DNA of 64,000 bases from contig NZ_JAUDUY010000002.1 in assembly GCF_030380815.1 (NCBI RefSeq), positions 186,001-250,000 of the forward strand, in the 5' to 3' direction. The number at the start of each line of letters is the position of its first letter. Positions within the stretch are counted from its first letter, which is position 1. Under the pieces are notes generated by a model that was not told the DNA's origin, searched no databases, and saw nothing but the letters and a program-made list of their open reading frames with translations. The stretch is from Robiginitalea aurantiaca. GTDB taxonomy: Bacteria; Bacteroidota; Bacteroidia; Flavobacteriales; Flavobacteriaceae. Shown here piece by piece: positions 1 to 11,206 of the stretch. The translations under genes were made by a program, and so were the position numbers.

Positions 1-645
1 AGCGAAGGTGGTTTGATCGCCCCTATCGTAGCGGATGGTTCTGATGACATCGCTTTTATTGTAATGCTCGCGGGACCCGGTATTTCGGGCTTTGATATTT
101 TAATGCTCCAAAGCGAGCTGATCCGCAAGGCCAGCGGAGTAAGCGGTACGGAATTGCAAAAAGAACTGGACCTCACCCGGGGCGCCCTTGAACTCGTGCG
201 CAATACGGAGGATCCGACAGAACTTAGGCGAGTTTTAGATGCCTATCTCCTTGAGGAACTCCGGAAAAATCCGGATCAGGTACCTCCGGGAGTGGCTCTG
301 GAGGATGTGGTTCAGACCCAGGTTGATGCACTCTCCACGCCGTGGATGCAGTATTTCCTGAAATACGATCCGGCCCCGGCGCTTGAGCGCCTTAAATGCC
401 CAGTTTTAGCCCTGAATGGCGAAAATGACCTTCAGGTCCCTTCCAAAGTGAATCTGGAGTCCATTGAAAAGCACTTGAAACTAGGGGGAAATCCGGACTT
501 TACGGTAAAAGAACTGCCCGGGCTGAATCACCTGTTTCAAAATTCCGCTACAGGCTCCCCTGGTGAATACGCCGCCCTGGAGGAAACGTTTGCCGAAACG
601 GCCCTGCAGGAAATTTCAAACTGGATTTTGGCAAGGGTCCGATAG
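1..645 (+). CDS. Alpha/beta hydrolase, C-terminal part (5' end outside window)
   Basis: The open frame runs into the left edge: the first codons read S-E-G-G, which fits the end of a G-x-S-x-G nucleophile elbow (usually GHSEGG) of serine alpha/beta hydrolases, so the true start lies outside the window. The remaining 214 residues include 'CPVLALNGENDLQVP' near 127-141, the usual strand carrying the acid residue (GxxD), and 'LPGLNHLFQ' with the catalytic His. A helical lid lies between elbow and acid. The substrate cannot be told. Members with this SEGG elbow and lid are often annotated as alpha/beta hydrolases or prolyl/acyl esterases. The partial gene call is secure; the specific activity is unknown. 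Confidence 0.85.
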   Translation, partial: SEGGLIAPIVADGSDDIAFIVMLAGPGISGFDILMLQSELIRKASGVSGTELQKELDLTRGALELVRNTEDPTELRRVLDAYLLEELRKNPDQVPPGVALEDVVQTQVDALSTPWMQYFLKYDPAPALERLKCPVLALNGENDLQVPSKVNLESIEKHLKLGGNPDFTVKELPGLNHLFQNSATGSPGEYAALEETFAETALQEISNWILARVR

Positions 646-688
646 GCGCCTGGCCTGAAGAACAGATTTCAGCAACGGTAACAGCAGA

Positions 689-847
689 ATGAACCTGATT
701 ACAAAAATCATCCTTGGCCTCATCGCCCTCCATCTCCTCCTTGGATTTGGGTGGTTGATCTACAAACTCATGCCGGGTACCCCTTCGAAGGACGACACTC
801 CCGGAGGCGAAGGGTCTAAACTACCAGAGGAGGAGTCCAGTCCCTGA
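689..847 (+). CDS. Small single-pass membrane protein, 52 aa
   Basis: A short frame starting ATG and ending TGA, 43 bp after the hydrolase and in the same direction. The protein has an N-terminal hydrophobic segment (about residues 4-27, rich in L, I, G) followed by a charged tail (KDDTPGGEGSKLPEEESS), so a one-helix membrane protein with a soluble acidic tail is likely. I recognise no family. Support comes from the membrane-like composition and the co-directional position; no homology can be checked here. It could be a chance frame. Confidence 0.45.
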   Translation: MNLITKIILGLIALHLLLGFGWLIYKLMPGTPSKDDTPGGEGSKLPEEESSP

Positions 848-867
848 GTCGGATAGTGTCTCCTGAG

Positions 868-1029
868 CTATTTTCCCTTTTTCGGTAAGCGCTTGGCGTC
901 TTTGAGGCTTTTATGGATCATCCACTCCAATTGACCATTGACACTCCTGAACTCATCGTCGGCCCATTTTTCGACCTCTTTGAAGAGTTCAGGATCAATT
1001 CTCAATACAAAGGATTTACGCTTGCTCAC
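868..1029 (-). CDS. Arc-type ribbon-helix-helix DNA-binding protein, 53 aa
   Basis: A GTG-start frame of 53 codons beginning only 3 bp after the stop of the SPFH gene and in the same frame, so it is translationally linked to it. It begins with 'SKRKSFVLRIDPELFKEVEKWA', where the strand K-S-F-V-L-R-I-D and the following helix match the Arc/MetJ ribbon-helix-helix fold; the second helix is 'NGQLEWMIHKSLKDAK' and the tail is very basic (KRLPKKGK). Such proteins bind DNA as dimers and often control their own operon. In Bacteroidota a short Arc-like protein after an SPFH gene is a recurring pair. Its target is not known; the inverted repeat upstream of the SPFH gene is a candidate. Confidence 0.75.
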   Translation of the reverse strand: MSKRKSFVLRIDPELFKEVEKWADDEFRSVNGQLEWMIHKSLKDAKRLPKKGK

Positions 1030-1032
1030 AAA

Positions 1033-1887
1033 TCAACCGTTTAAGGTTCCGGCATTTACAATAGGTACGGCCTCCTTATCCCCGCAGAGGACGACCATCA
1101 GGTTACTGACCATGGATGCCCGTTTGTCGTCGTCAAAGTCGATAATATTATCCCGTGACAATTGTTCCAGGGCGTCCTCTACCATACCCACAGCGCCTTC
1201 CACAATTTTTTTCCGGGCCGCTACAATGGCTACTGCCTGTTGCCTTTTAAGCATGGAATTAGCGATTTCCGGCGCATAGGCCAAATATCCAATGCGCGCT
1301 TCAATCACCTTGATACCGGCGATCTGCAAACGTTCGGTTATTTCAACCTCAAGGGCTTCATTTACCTCGTCCATTCCAGACCTCAGGGTTAGTTCGGCCT
1401 GTTCATCGTCAAAATTATCATAGGGATACGACCCGGCCAGTTTGCGAACCGCCGCATCGGTCTGGACACGTACAAATTCTTCATAATTGTCGACATCAAA
1501 AGCAGATTTAAAGGTGTCCTCCACCTGCCACACCAGGATTACATTAATCAGGATTGGGTTTCCAATTTTGTCATTCACTTTAACGCGTTCACTGTCAAAA
1601 TTCCGGGCCCTGAGCGATATCCTTTGTCGTGTATAAAACGGGTTGGCCCAGAAAAAGCCGTTTTCCCGAACGGTACCTTTATAAGCCCCGAAAAGCACCA
1701 TGACCTTGGAGCTGTTCGGATTTACAGTAAAGAAACCCCGCATAAAAAGCAGTAGAAAAGGAGCCATCAGGAGAAATAACGGATTTCGAAAGAAAAGAAG
1801 CCCACCGATCATAAGGACCAGGAGGAGAAAAAGGACAAAAAGCATCGAATAGCCACTGGAGGGTGTTATGTGTTTTTCAGATTTCAT
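1033..1887 (-). CDS. SPFH/band-7 domain membrane protein
   Basis: 284 aa. Two hydrophobic segments lie at the N-terminus (about 14-34 and 38-52), followed by a prohibitin/SPFH domain (about 55-230) with the typical 'NPILINVILVWQVEDTFKSAFDVDNYEEFVRVQTDAAVRKLA' type region (about 110-150) and 'LQIAGIKVIEARIGYLAYAPEIA' ahead of the coiled-coil 'MLKRQQAVAIVAARKKIVEGAVG'. SPFH proteins oligomerise at the inner membrane as scaffolds of membrane microdomains, often with proteases; no NfeD or protease partner is adjacent here. The ATG at 1887 is preceded by an A+T-rich region with inverted repeats. It is followed without a gap by the ribbon-helix-helix gene, with which it forms a two-gene operon. Confidence 0.9.
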   Translation of the reverse strand: MKSEKHITPSSGYSMLFVLFLLLVLMIGGLLFFRNPLFLLMAPFLLLFMRGFFTVNPNSSKVMVLFGAYKGTVRENGFFWANPFYTRQRISLRARNFDSERVKVNDKIGNPILINVILVWQVEDTFKSAFDVDNYEEFVRVQTDAAVRKLAGSYPYDNFDDEQAELTLRSGMDEVNEALEVEITERLQIAGIKVIEARIGYLAYAPEIANSMLKRQQAVAIVAARKKIVEGAVGMVEDALEQLSRDNIIDFDDDKRASMVSNLMVVLCGDKEAVPIVNAGTLNG

Positions 1888-1913
1888 AATAATATTATTT
1901 TGATATCACAATA

Positions 1914-1932
1914 ATACTATATTTTTTAGTAT
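1914..1932. promoter_or_regulatory. Inverted repeat upstream of SPFH/RHH operon
   Basis: ATACTA (1914-1919) and TAGTAT (1927-1932) form a 6-bp inverted repeat with a 7-bp A+T spacer, 27-45 bp upstream of the SPFH start codon. It overlaps the place where the promoter must lie; a loose -7 match TATTATTG on the minus strand is next to it. Because the operon encodes an Arc-type regulator, autoregulation at this repeat is a reasonable guess, not a demonstrated site. Confidence 0.35.
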
Positions 1933-1991
1933 AAACCAAATTTTGCCTGGTACAGGTTTTAAGGAAATGTCTTGTTTAAGTATCTTTCCAG

Positions 1992-2450
1992 ATGATCCAA
2001 AGGCTAGAGAATAAAAATCCTGAGGTCGCGGCCTTGATCCGTCAGGTATTTCAGGCTTCTTATGCCGTGGAAGCTGAACTGCTGGGCGCTTTGGATTTCC
2101 CACCCCTTAGGCGGCCTCTTTCGGATTTTATAGAAATTGGCAATGTATTTTTTGGCTTTTTTGAACATGGGGAATTAGCCGGTGTGATTGAGATAATTCC
2201 AGATACGGCGGTTACCCATATCCAAAGTTTGGTTGTACACCCTGCAAATTTCAGGAAAGGAATTGGAAGTGCCCTGCTCACTTATGTCCTTAAGCGCTGC
2301 AATAGTCCGGTATTCACAGTAGAAACAGGGGCAGAAAACGGGCCTGCCACCACCCTGTACCGAAAGTTCGATTTTCGCGAAATCCTTCAGTACGATACAG
2401 ACCATGGGGTACGCAAGGTTCGTTTTGAGAAACGAAGGGCTTCAGAATAA
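1992..2450 (+). CDS. GNAT family N-acetyltransferase
   Basis: 152 aa. The acetyl-CoA binding motif A is visible as 'IQSLVVHPANFRKGIGSALLTYVL' (about residues 76-99), including R-K-G-I-G-S for the pyrophosphate loop, followed by the usual 'TVETGAENGPATTLYRKFDFRE' where the last helix and strand (YxxxGF-like) close the fold. It would transfer an acetyl group from acetyl-CoA to an amine; the substrate cannot be deduced. It is divergent from the SPFH operon, and a -7-like TATCTTTC lies immediately before the ATG, so its message may have almost no leader. Confidence 0.88.
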   Translation: MIQRLENKNPEVAALIRQVFQASYAVEAELLGALDFPPLRRPLSDFIEIGNVFFGFFEHGELAGVIEIIPDTAVTHIQSLVVHPANFRKGIGSALLTYVLKRCNSPVFTVETGAENGPATTLYRKFDFREILQYDTDHGVRKVRFEKRRASE

Positions 2451-2902
2451 AAACCAGAGCCACGGTTTTAAATACACCGGGAAAGTGTGTAGAATAGATC
2501 CCCAGACTTGAGCACGCTTTTATTTGGCACAGTCATGGATCGAGGGATAAATCAAAAGAATTACCACAATTATATCTTCCAACTTCAGACCGGCATTCTT
2601 CGTAATTCGGCTATTACAGGAAGCAGATACGTGTTTCTTTTCGTGTCATAACATATTGCCTGTCTCTCATAAGGCTTCACCAATAGCTCCAGTTACTTTC
2701 AATCGTCACCAACCTGCTTCCTGCCCTTGCAGATTTTGGAGAATCTCCTTTAAAATACCTCGGGTAAAGGGACGAAAAACCGACTTCCCTTTCCTTCGCC
2801 CTTCCAGAATTCTCCAGTGAATGGGCATATAATTTTAGCCTCCTATGTGATCCCATTTATGTTTGCTCAAAAGTGGATGTTATTCACTTTATTGCCCTTG
2901 CC
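2451..2902. other. Gene-free stretch between two convergent genes
   Basis: About 450 bp lying between the ends of the GNAT gene and the lipoprotein gene. All six frames are broken by stops and I find no RNA gene, strong hairpin or repeat in it. It may be a decayed gene, but nothing recognisable remains. Confidence 0.6.
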
Positions 2903-3475
2903 CTATTCCCGATTTTTGTAAAGCTCAATGGCCTTTAAATACGCGATTCCTCCTGCGGCAGTTTGGTCGTAGAGAAACCCATTCAATTCGGGATGGTTTT
3001 CGGCAATCCAGTTGACAAGTCCATCTCTGTTCTTTAAAAACTTCTCAACGTTGAAAACCTCGTATTCAATGCGTTCAACTCTGGCTATTTTTTCATTGTC
3101 AAATCGGATAATTTCATTCCAGACCATCGGTTCTCCCTGAAGAAAGAAGATTCGCTTGTCAAGCTTTGAAATTCTCGCCCGGACAGAACCGTTATCGCGT
3201 TCAATTTCAAGAACATTGTATGTCGGCTCAAAGACGGAATCCCATTCCAGCCATTCCAAATATTCTTTCCTGGAAAAATCCTCTTCATAGTTGTCCTGGC
3301 TTTCTCTTATCACAATGCGATCACCCAACAATGCTGCCATTTTAGAACCCTCAGAACTGTCGAGAAACGCATAGTATTCTCTGGCCATTGAGAGGGTATC
3401 AATTTCCTTTTCAGAAGATTTGCACGAGACCATTGCCAGTATTACGGATAAACCTAAAATTAAGATGTGCTTCAT
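2903..3475 (-). CDS. Predicted lipoprotein of unknown function
   Basis: 190 aa with a lipoprotein signal: MKHILILGLSVILAMVSC, lipobox M-V-S-C with Cys18, and K-S-S-E after it. The mature part (about 30-190) alternates helix and strand: an N-terminal helical segment 'LSMAREYYAFLDSSEGSKMAALLGDRIVIRE', then strands around 'VLEIERDNGSVRARISKLDKRIFFLQG' and 'NEIIRFDNEKIARVERIEYE'. That order resembles an NTF2/SnoaL-like cone fold, but this is an impression only. It would be an envelope-anchored protein. It lies downstream of katG but beyond katG's terminator, so it is probably a separate unit. Confidence 0.8.
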   Translation of the reverse strand: MKHILILGLSVILAMVSCKSSEKEIDTLSMAREYYAFLDSSEGSKMAALLGDRIVIRESQDNYEEDFSRKEYLEWLEWDSVFEPTYNVLEIERDNGSVRARISKLDKRIFFLQGEPMVWNEIIRFDNEKIARVERIEYEVFNVEKFLKNRDGLVNWIAENHPELNGFLYDQTAAGGIAYLKAIELYKNRE

Positions 3476-3606
3476 TCGTATTTCATTTTGCGAAATGTAC
3501 TGCTACTGATGCAGCCAAAGGTATGCTTTATCCAAATTTCGAACCACAGCAAAAAGCTCACTCAAACGGCTGTCCGCATACAACTCCATTTCGCGATATA
3601 TGGAAT

Positions 3607-3634
3607 AAAAAAGGCGATCTGTTCCCAGATCGCC
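3607..3634 (-). terminator. Rho-independent terminator of katG
   Basis: GGCGATCTG (3613-3621) pairs perfectly with CAGATCGCC (3626-3634) around a 4-nt loop, and read on the minus strand the stem is followed by six T (3607-3612). It sits 43 bp after the katG stop. Confidence 0.85.
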
Positions 3635-3677
3635 CTTTATTGATTTAAAACGGGTATCGCATTCCCGCGAGCACTGT

Positions 3678-5939
<2,262 letters not shown>

Positions 5940-5960
5940 TTATTTATTTCGTAAGTTTCT

Positions 5961-6003
5961 CAAAGTAACGATAATCCTGGCTTATAAAGATGACCTGAGT
6001 CAT
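5961..6003 (-). promoter_or_regulatory. Crp/Fnr-type site and -7 element upstream of katG
   Basis: ATGACCTGAGTCAT (5990-6003) is a palindrome of the TGAY-N4-RTCA type. On the minus strand the -7-like TTACTTTG occupies 5968-5961, its centre 32 bp from the palindrome centre, and katG begins at 5927. The same arrangement recurs at 23590, 26861, 30479 and 36057. Confidence 0.6.
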
Positions 6004-6102
6004 TTGTAATACTTATATAAAAATAAACTCCACTTATGACCTAAGCCCATCCTGATTCGCCTGGTCCCTAAACTGGGAAATGGCCACCTAAAGCCACCTG
6101 GG

Positions 6103-6132
6103 TTCGGGTAACAGGATTCGGACGTATATTTG
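6103..6132 (+). promoter_or_regulatory. Promoter of the amine oxidase gene
   Basis: TATATTTG (6125-6132) matches the Bacteroidota -7 consensus TAnnTTTG exactly; TTCG (6103-6106) stands in for the -33 TTTG with an 18-bp gap. The predicted start point is about 35 bp before the ATG at 6175. Confidence 0.55.
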
Positions 6133-6174
6133 AAAGGCTATAAAATCTAAACCTTATACACTATCCCGGTATTC

Positions 6175-7251
6175 ATGGTAAACAATTCATCGGATATTGT
6201 GATTATCGGAGCTGGGCTTACGGGACTGACCCTGGCTTACCTGCTCCGAAGCACAAACCTCAGCGTGCAAATACTGGAAGCCAGGGAACGCCCCGGGGGG
6301 CGGATCCTCACCCAGACTACGCCTTCAGGCGCTACCATAGAAATGGGGGCGACATGGCTGGGTCGAAAACACTCCAGTCTTTCCTCCCTGCTGCGTAAAC
6401 TGAATATTGACATTTTTGAACAAGTCCTCGGGGACCGGGCTATCTATGAACCGATTTCCAGCAGCCCGGCCCAATTGGTCGTTTTGCCGGAGAATTCAGA
6501 CCCGAGTTTCCGAATAAAGGGCGGGACCTCAAAGCTGATTGAAGCATTGTTGGAATCCATCCCAAATAGCCGTATTTCCTATAATCAGGTTGTTCAGAAT
6601 ATAGGGGATGTTGGGGATGGCATTGAGGTAAAATCGGATACAGGTGTTTTCAGGAGCAAAATCGCAGTCTCTACCCTCCCACCCTATCTACTGCATAAAA
6701 CGATATCCATTACTCCGCCCTTTGATCCAGAGCTTATTGAACTCATGGAACAGACCCATACATGGATGGGGGAATCCATTAAATTCGGGCTGGAATACAA
6801 AGAACCTTTCTGGAGGGATGTAAGTACCAGCGGAACGGTCTTTAGCAATGTTGGCCCGGTGACCGAGCTGTATGACCACTCTAACTATGACGACGACCGC
6901 TATGCCCTCAAGGGATTCCTAAACGGTAACTTTTATTCCCTTTCCAAAGATGAACGACGCCTTCGCGTACTGGCCCAATTGCGTAAGTATTACGGAAAGG
7001 CAGTGGATTCTTTTATCAATTATTCCGAAAAGGTTTGGGCGAATGAATCCCATACCTTTGTACCTTATGAGAGGTCTGTTTTTCCTCATCAGAATAACGG
7101 GAACGAGCAATTTCAGAATGCACAGATGAAGGGTAAATTGATTCTGGCGGGGGCGGAGACCTCCGGTTCATTTCCAGGATATATGGACGGAGCCGTCCAG
7201 AGTGCGCGACGGGCATATACCTATATCGTAAATCGAATTGTTGAACGCTGA
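6175..7251 (+). CDS. Flavin-containing amine oxidase
   Basis: 358 aa. The N-terminus carries the dinucleotide-binding Rossmann motif 'IVIIGAGLTGLTLAYLL' and the following 'QILEARERPGGRILTQ' (E and GGR typical of the amine oxidase/protoporphyrinogen oxidase group); the C-terminus has the FAD-closing 'LILAGAETSGSFPGYMDGAVQSARRA'. It is shorter than classical monoamine oxidases (about 450 aa) but both FAD-binding ends are present. No signal peptide is seen. It would oxidise an amine and release peroxide; its place next to katG, on the other strand, may be coincidental. Substrate unknown. Confidence 0.88.
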   Translation: MVNNSSDIVIIGAGLTGLTLAYLLRSTNLSVQILEARERPGGRILTQTTPSGATIEMGATWLGRKHSSLSSLLRKLNIDIFEQVLGDRAIYEPISSSPAQLVVLPENSDPSFRIKGGTSKLIEALLESIPNSRISYNQVVQNIGDVGDGIEVKSDTGVFRSKIAVSTLPPYLLHKTISITPPFDPELIELMEQTHTWMGESIKFGLEYKEPFWRDVSTSGTVFSNVGPVTELYDHSNYDDDRYALKGFLNGNFYSLSKDERRLRVLAQLRKYYGKAVDSFINYSEKVWANESHTFVPYERSVFPHQNNGNEQFQNAQMKGKLILAGAETSGSFPGYMDGAVQSARRAYTYIVNRIVER

Positions 7252-7279
7252 TTTGTATTGATAATACAGCCTGTAAAAA

Positions 7280-8152
7280 ATGAATCTCCAGATGCGATCC
7301 AAGGTTGCTGAGTTTGTAGTTTTTTTCCTAGTCCTCTCGAGTCCTGGCCTCGCCCAGCAGAATCGGGTGTCCCAGCAGAGAATACCCCAACAAGAACTGG
7401 AGGATGATAGGGAACCCTACAAAATACTTCACGCCGAACCCCTTTATATCGACCTCATCCGCGACCTGGGGGCGCGGAAGGGCGAAAAGGAATGGAACAT
7501 AGGCCTTGGACTCAAGGATAATTTGCGCTATGATTCCTATGAGGCGCTTATAGAGTACGAGTGGGCTCCCGTCAACAGATTGGGGCTGGAAGTGGAACTC
7601 CCCTTTACCTTTTACTCGCCTGCCGAAGGCGCCGCCCGCGATTCGGTACCTTCAAACCAGTTGGATGCCTTGCAGGTGGCGATGCAATGGACTTTTCTGG
7701 TAAAGCCGGAAATTGCAACATCAATGGCATTGGGGTATCTCAATGAATTCCAGTTATCCCCTTTCGATTCCTTCGGTAATCCCCTTTTTAAGGGCAATGC
7801 TTATAATCCCTTTCTGGTAGTTGCCAAAAGGTGGGGAAGGCATTTTCACTCTTTAATCTACACCGGTCCTATTTTCGAGCAGGACTATCGCTCCGGAACC
7901 CTTGAAACATCCTATGAAATCAATACCAGTTTCCACTATATGGTGCCTGGAACAATTAATTTTATTGGGGTGGAATTCAATAAGGAAATCGAGCACGGGG
8001 ATTTTGATATGACCATTCGTCCCCAGATGCGCCTCGATATTTCCGAAACCCTGCTCGTAGGGATCGTAGCGGGTATTCCGATAGCCCGCGAAAATGAGCG
8101 CTTCAGTGCCTTTATGCGATTGATCTACGAGCCCATTCACAAAAAAGACTAA
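7280..8152 (+). CDS. Secreted [19 protein letters not shown]-type protein, probably outer membrane
   Basis: 290 aa with a signal peptide (about 1-25, cut after ...GLAQ). The mature protein starts with a conserved-looking block '[20 protein letters not shown]' that I know as the hallmark of a family common in Bacteroidota without a proven function. The rest alternates aromatic and polar residues in short strands separated by turns (for example '[21 protein letters not shown]', '[18 protein letters not shown]', '[24 protein letters not shown]'), as in small outer-membrane beta-barrels. It lies 11 bp ahead of the next secreted protein gene, so both are likely one operon. Confidence 0.8.
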   Translation: MNLQMRSKVAEFVVFFLVLSSPGLAQQNRVSQQRIPQQELEDDREPYKILHAEPLYIDLIRDLGARKGEKEWNIGLGLKDNLRYDSYEALIEYEWAPVNRLGLEVELPFTFYSPAEGAARDSVPSNQLDALQVAMQWTFLVKPEIATSMALGYLNEFQLSPFDSFGNPLFKGNAYNPFLVVAKRWGRHFHSLIYTGPIFEQDYRSGTLETSYEINTSFHYMVPGTINFIGVEFNKEIEHGDFDMTIRPQMRLDISETLLVGIVAGIPIARENERFSAFMRLIYEPIHKKD

Positions 8153-8163
8153 ATTCCCAACAT

Positions 8164-9804
8164 ATGAAAACGACCCTCCGTCCAACCCTCTTCATTTTAC
8201 TAGCCCTTGGTTCTTTTATTATACACGGCCAGCAGGCATCAGGCCAATCCGATTACCAGGCGCTGGTTTCACTTTTTGACCAATGGCGGGAATTCGAGAC
8301 CCCTCCCCTCCTCGATGGGGCACCGGACTATACGGCCGCAGGCCGGAAAGCGCGATGGCCGAAATTCAAGGCGCTCCAGTCACAATTGCACTCTATTGAC
8401 ACCACGGGGTGGTCAACACCTCAAAAAGTAGACTGGACTATTGTATGGGCTGAGATGAACGGATACGACTTCAATCAAAGGGTTTTACAGTCCTGGGTCC
8501 GCGACCCCGCCTTTTATAAATCCGTCTGGATGGCGCGCAGTGATGTCCCTGCGCATGAAGGCCCTACGCATCACCGGACTACGGAAATGTGGACGTACCA
8601 GTTTCCCCTGTCATCCCCTGAGCGGGACAGGTTTCTGGAAGACCTCAGGGTGATCCCCGTTTTGAATAACCAGGCTCGGTCCAACCTGACCGGAAATGCC
8701 AGGGAATTGTGGATGGCCGGGATCCGGGATATTCATCAGCAGGGCGAAGACCTCAGGAAGATACTGGAATACCCGGGTATTGAGGAAGACCGGGAAGTTA
8801 CCGGTGCTATTGAAGGGGCCATTGAATCCACTGAGAGCTTTGTCCAATGGCTGACCTCGGAAGGTGCGACCAAAACCGGACCTTCAGGTATCGGAAAGGA
8901 AAACTATACCTGGTACCTTCAAAATGTACATCTGGTCCCCTTGACCTGGGAAGATGAAGTTATGCTCCTTAAAAGGGAACTCGCTCGGGCGTGGACCGCT
9001 TTAAAACTGGTAGAACACCGCAACAGGGACCTGCCCCAACTCTCAGATGCCGATTCCCCGGAGGCCTACGATGCCATGGCAGACCGCGCCGCCAAAAGCC
9101 TTATCGATTTTCTGACCTCACAGGACATTGTAACGGTTAAACCTTATTTTGACCCGGCCCTAAGGGAACACCTCGGGGAATTTGTCCCGAAGGAGAAGCG
9201 AAATTTTTTCGTCATAGGGGAGCACTATGATCCCCGACCCCTCTATTCCCATTTTTATCATTGGTTTGAACTCGCGCGGATGGATACCGAACCAAACCCC
9301 TCACCAATCCGAAAAGGGCCCCTGCTCTATAATATTTTCGATTCACGGAATGAAGGGACGGCTACGGCGGTAGAAGAAATGTTTATGCAGGCCGGCTTGT
9401 ATGAAGACAGTCCGAGAAGCCGCGAGATTGTCTACATCATGATTGCACAACGCGCTGCCCGGGGCCTGGGCTCACTATACGCCCATGCCAATGAGATGAC
9501 CATGGAGGAAGCCGGGGGGATCCACTCCGAATACACCCCAAGGGGTTGGATGAAAACCGAAAAGGAACTTTTGCTCTTTGAACAGCATTTGTATATGCGC
9601 CAACCGGGCTATGGAAGCAGTTATATTACCGGGAAGTATTTGCTGGAGGAGGCCATGATGGAATACGCGCGTTTACAGGAGGGAACGACTACCCCTTTCC
9701 GGATTAAAGATTTCCTGGACCGCCTCAACGCCATAGGAAATATCCCTGTTTCCCTGGGGAAATGGGAATTGACCGGTATACCCCCTGATTTCGCCACGCA
9801 TTAA
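8164..9804 (+). CDS. Secreted DUF885-like protein
   Basis: 546 aa with a signal peptide (about 1-27). The body is helical. The C-terminal third has blocks typical of DUF885 relatives: '[18 protein letters not shown]' (about 397-414), '[27 protein letters not shown]' and '[26 protein letters not shown]'. DUF885 proteins resemble M32-type metallopeptidases, but I see no HExxH zinc motif here, so an enzymatic role is unproven. The protein is probably periplasmic. It follows the putative outer-membrane protein by 11 bp, suggesting joint expression. Confidence 0.72.
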   Translation: MKTTLRPTLFILLALGSFIIHGQQASGQSDYQALVSLFDQWREFETPPLLDGAPDYTAAGRKARWPKFKALQSQLHSIDTTGWSTPQKVDWTIVWAEMNGYDFNQRVLQSWVRDPAFYKSVWMARSDVPAHEGPTHHRTTEMWTYQFPLSSPERDRFLEDLRVIPVLNNQARSNLTGNARELWMAGIRDIHQQGEDLRKILEYPGIEEDREVTGAIEGAIESTESFVQWLTSEGATKTGPSGIGKENYTWYLQNVHLVPLTWEDEVMLLKRELARAWTALKLVEHRNRDLPQLSDADSPEAYDAMADRAAKSLIDFLTSQDIVTVKPYFDPALREHLGEFVPKEKRNFFVIGEHYDPRPLYSHFYHWFELARMDTEPNPSPIRKGPLLYNIFDSRNEGTATAVEEMFMQAGLYEDSPRSREIVYIMIAQRAARGLGSLYAHANEMTMEEAGGIHSEYTPRGWMKTEKELLLFEQHLYMRQPGYGSSYITGKYLLEEAMMEYARLQEGTTTPFRIKDFLDRLNAIGNIPVSLGKWELTGIPPDFATH

Positions 9805-9939
9805 CACCACCCTACGGATACCGTTTTTGCACTTTGAAACCCTCTTTGCCTCAAAATGCGTTCGGCTCCTGTGGACTTGCGTATTGAAATCGCCGGATCA
9901 CCCCTTCTGGTGGACCCCTAATGAGGCGTGTCCGGCTAA

Positions 9940-9961
9940 GGTGTAAGGGATTTATTACACC
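9940..9961. promoter_or_regulatory. Operator-like inverted repeat upstream of RND efflux operon
   Basis: GGTGTAA (9940-9946) and TTACACC (9955-9961) are perfect 7-bp arms separated by 8 bp. A -7-like TTACTTTA lies at 9982-9989, about 35 bp from the repeat centre, and the adaptor gene starts at 10014. Placement upstream of the -7 suggests an activator or operator site; no regulator gene is adjacent. Confidence 0.45.
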
Positions 9962-10013
9962 GATCAGTAACTTAAATTTTCTTACTTTAACAAAAATTTT
10001 GCAATTGAGGGAA

Positions 10014-11204
10014 ATGGATCGGATTCTTAATATTAGACCTAGCTTTTTAGTCCAGGGTATAAGTGCTTTGGTTTTTTTTACCTTAAGCACGTCCTGCAAG
10101 CAAAAAGAACCACAAGGAGCCCAGAGCGCCCGGGATATTACCGTGTTTGAGGCGAAACAACAGGACGTGCCCATTTACGATGAACTGGTGGGCCAGATAT
10201 ATGGGCAGAAGGATATCCCAATCCGGGCTAGGGTAGATGGCTACCTTCAGAAAATTTCCTTTGAAGAGGGGTCTCGCGTCAAAAAAGGACAACTTTTATA
10301 TTCCATAGACCCGGATCCATACCTCGCAGAAGTAGCCGCCAAAGAAAGTCTTTTGGCCGAAGCCCGAACCCTGATGGTCAATGCAAAAAACGAGCTGGAT
10401 CGGTACATCCCGCTGGCAGAAATGAACGCGGTCAGCCAGAGTGACCTGGACGGGGCACAGGCCGCCTATGACGCATCCCGTGCAAATGTGGATGCCGCCA
10501 GGGCCAATTTGAAACAATCCCAGATTCAATTGGGCTATTGCTCCATCAAAGCGCCTATCGATGGGCTCATTGGGGCCACTGAGGCCCGGGAAGGTGAGTA
10601 TGTGGGCCGCAACCCGAACCCGGTTATCCTCAATACCCTGTCCAGAATTGATACCATCCGAGTCCAGTTCTCGATTTCTGAAGCCAAGTACCTTGAACTC
10701 GCACGCGCATACAGTAAAGGCAAGTCGGACGAAGAAGTCACCAGGGATGTTCAGGAAGGTCGGCTGGAACCCAATATCGAACTCATCCTTGCCGATGGGT
10801 CACATTTTGAGGAAAAAGGGTCAATAGATTTTGTAAACAGTCAGATAAATTCCTCAACAGGGTCTTTGTTAATCCAGGCCAGTTTTCCAAATAGCTCCAG
10901 AATACTCAGGCCCGGTTTATATGCCAAGGTACGACTGCAGATGAGTGTGGCTGAAGGAGCCATTGTTATTCCACAGCGCTGCCTTACGGAACTCCAGGGG
11001 CAGTATTCTGTCATGGTGGCTGACCCGAATAACACCATTGAATCCAGAGCGGTCCAAATCGGTCGTAAAATTGGAGATATGGTCATTATTGAAGATGGGG
11101 TTCAGGCCGGCGACAAAGTAGTCATAGATGCACTCCAGAAAGTACAGGCAGGGATGAAGGTGAACCCCGTGCCTACAGAATTCGAAAGCAAAACCACTTT
11201 GTAG
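10014..11204 (+). CDS. RND efflux periplasmic adaptor lipoprotein (AcrA/MexA family)
   Basis: 396 aa from the chosen ATG at 10014. An upstream in-frame start at 9921 would bury the lipoprotein signal; with 10014 the leader is MDRILN...LSTSC with lipobox L-S-T-S-C. The membrane fusion protein domains follow: a lipoyl half-motif 'IPIRARVDGYLQKISFEEGSRVKKGQLLYSID', a coiled-coil hairpin (about 105-170), the second half 'APIDGLIGATEAREGEYVG', then barrel and membrane-proximal domains to the end. It bridges the inner-membrane pump and the outer-membrane channel. The pump gene begins 2 bp after its stop. Confidence 0.93.
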   Translation: MDRILNIRPSFLVQGISALVFFTLSTSCKQKEPQGAQSARDITVFEAKQQDVPIYDELVGQIYGQKDIPIRARVDGYLQKISFEEGSRVKKGQLLYSIDPDPYLAEVAAKESLLAEARTLMVNAKNELDRYIPLAEMNAVSQSDLDGAQAAYDASRANVDAARANLKQSQIQLGYCSIKAPIDGLIGATEAREGEYVGRNPNPVILNTLSRIDTIRVQFSISEAKYLELARAYSKGKSDEEVTRDVQEGRLEPNIELILADGSHFEEKGSIDFVNSQINSSTGSLLIQASFPNSSRILRPGLYAKVRLQMSVAEGAIVIPQRCLTELQGQYSVMVADPNNTIESRAVQIGRKIGDMVIIEDGVQAGDKVVIDALQKVQAGMKVNPVPTEFESKTTL

Positions 11205-11206
11205 GT

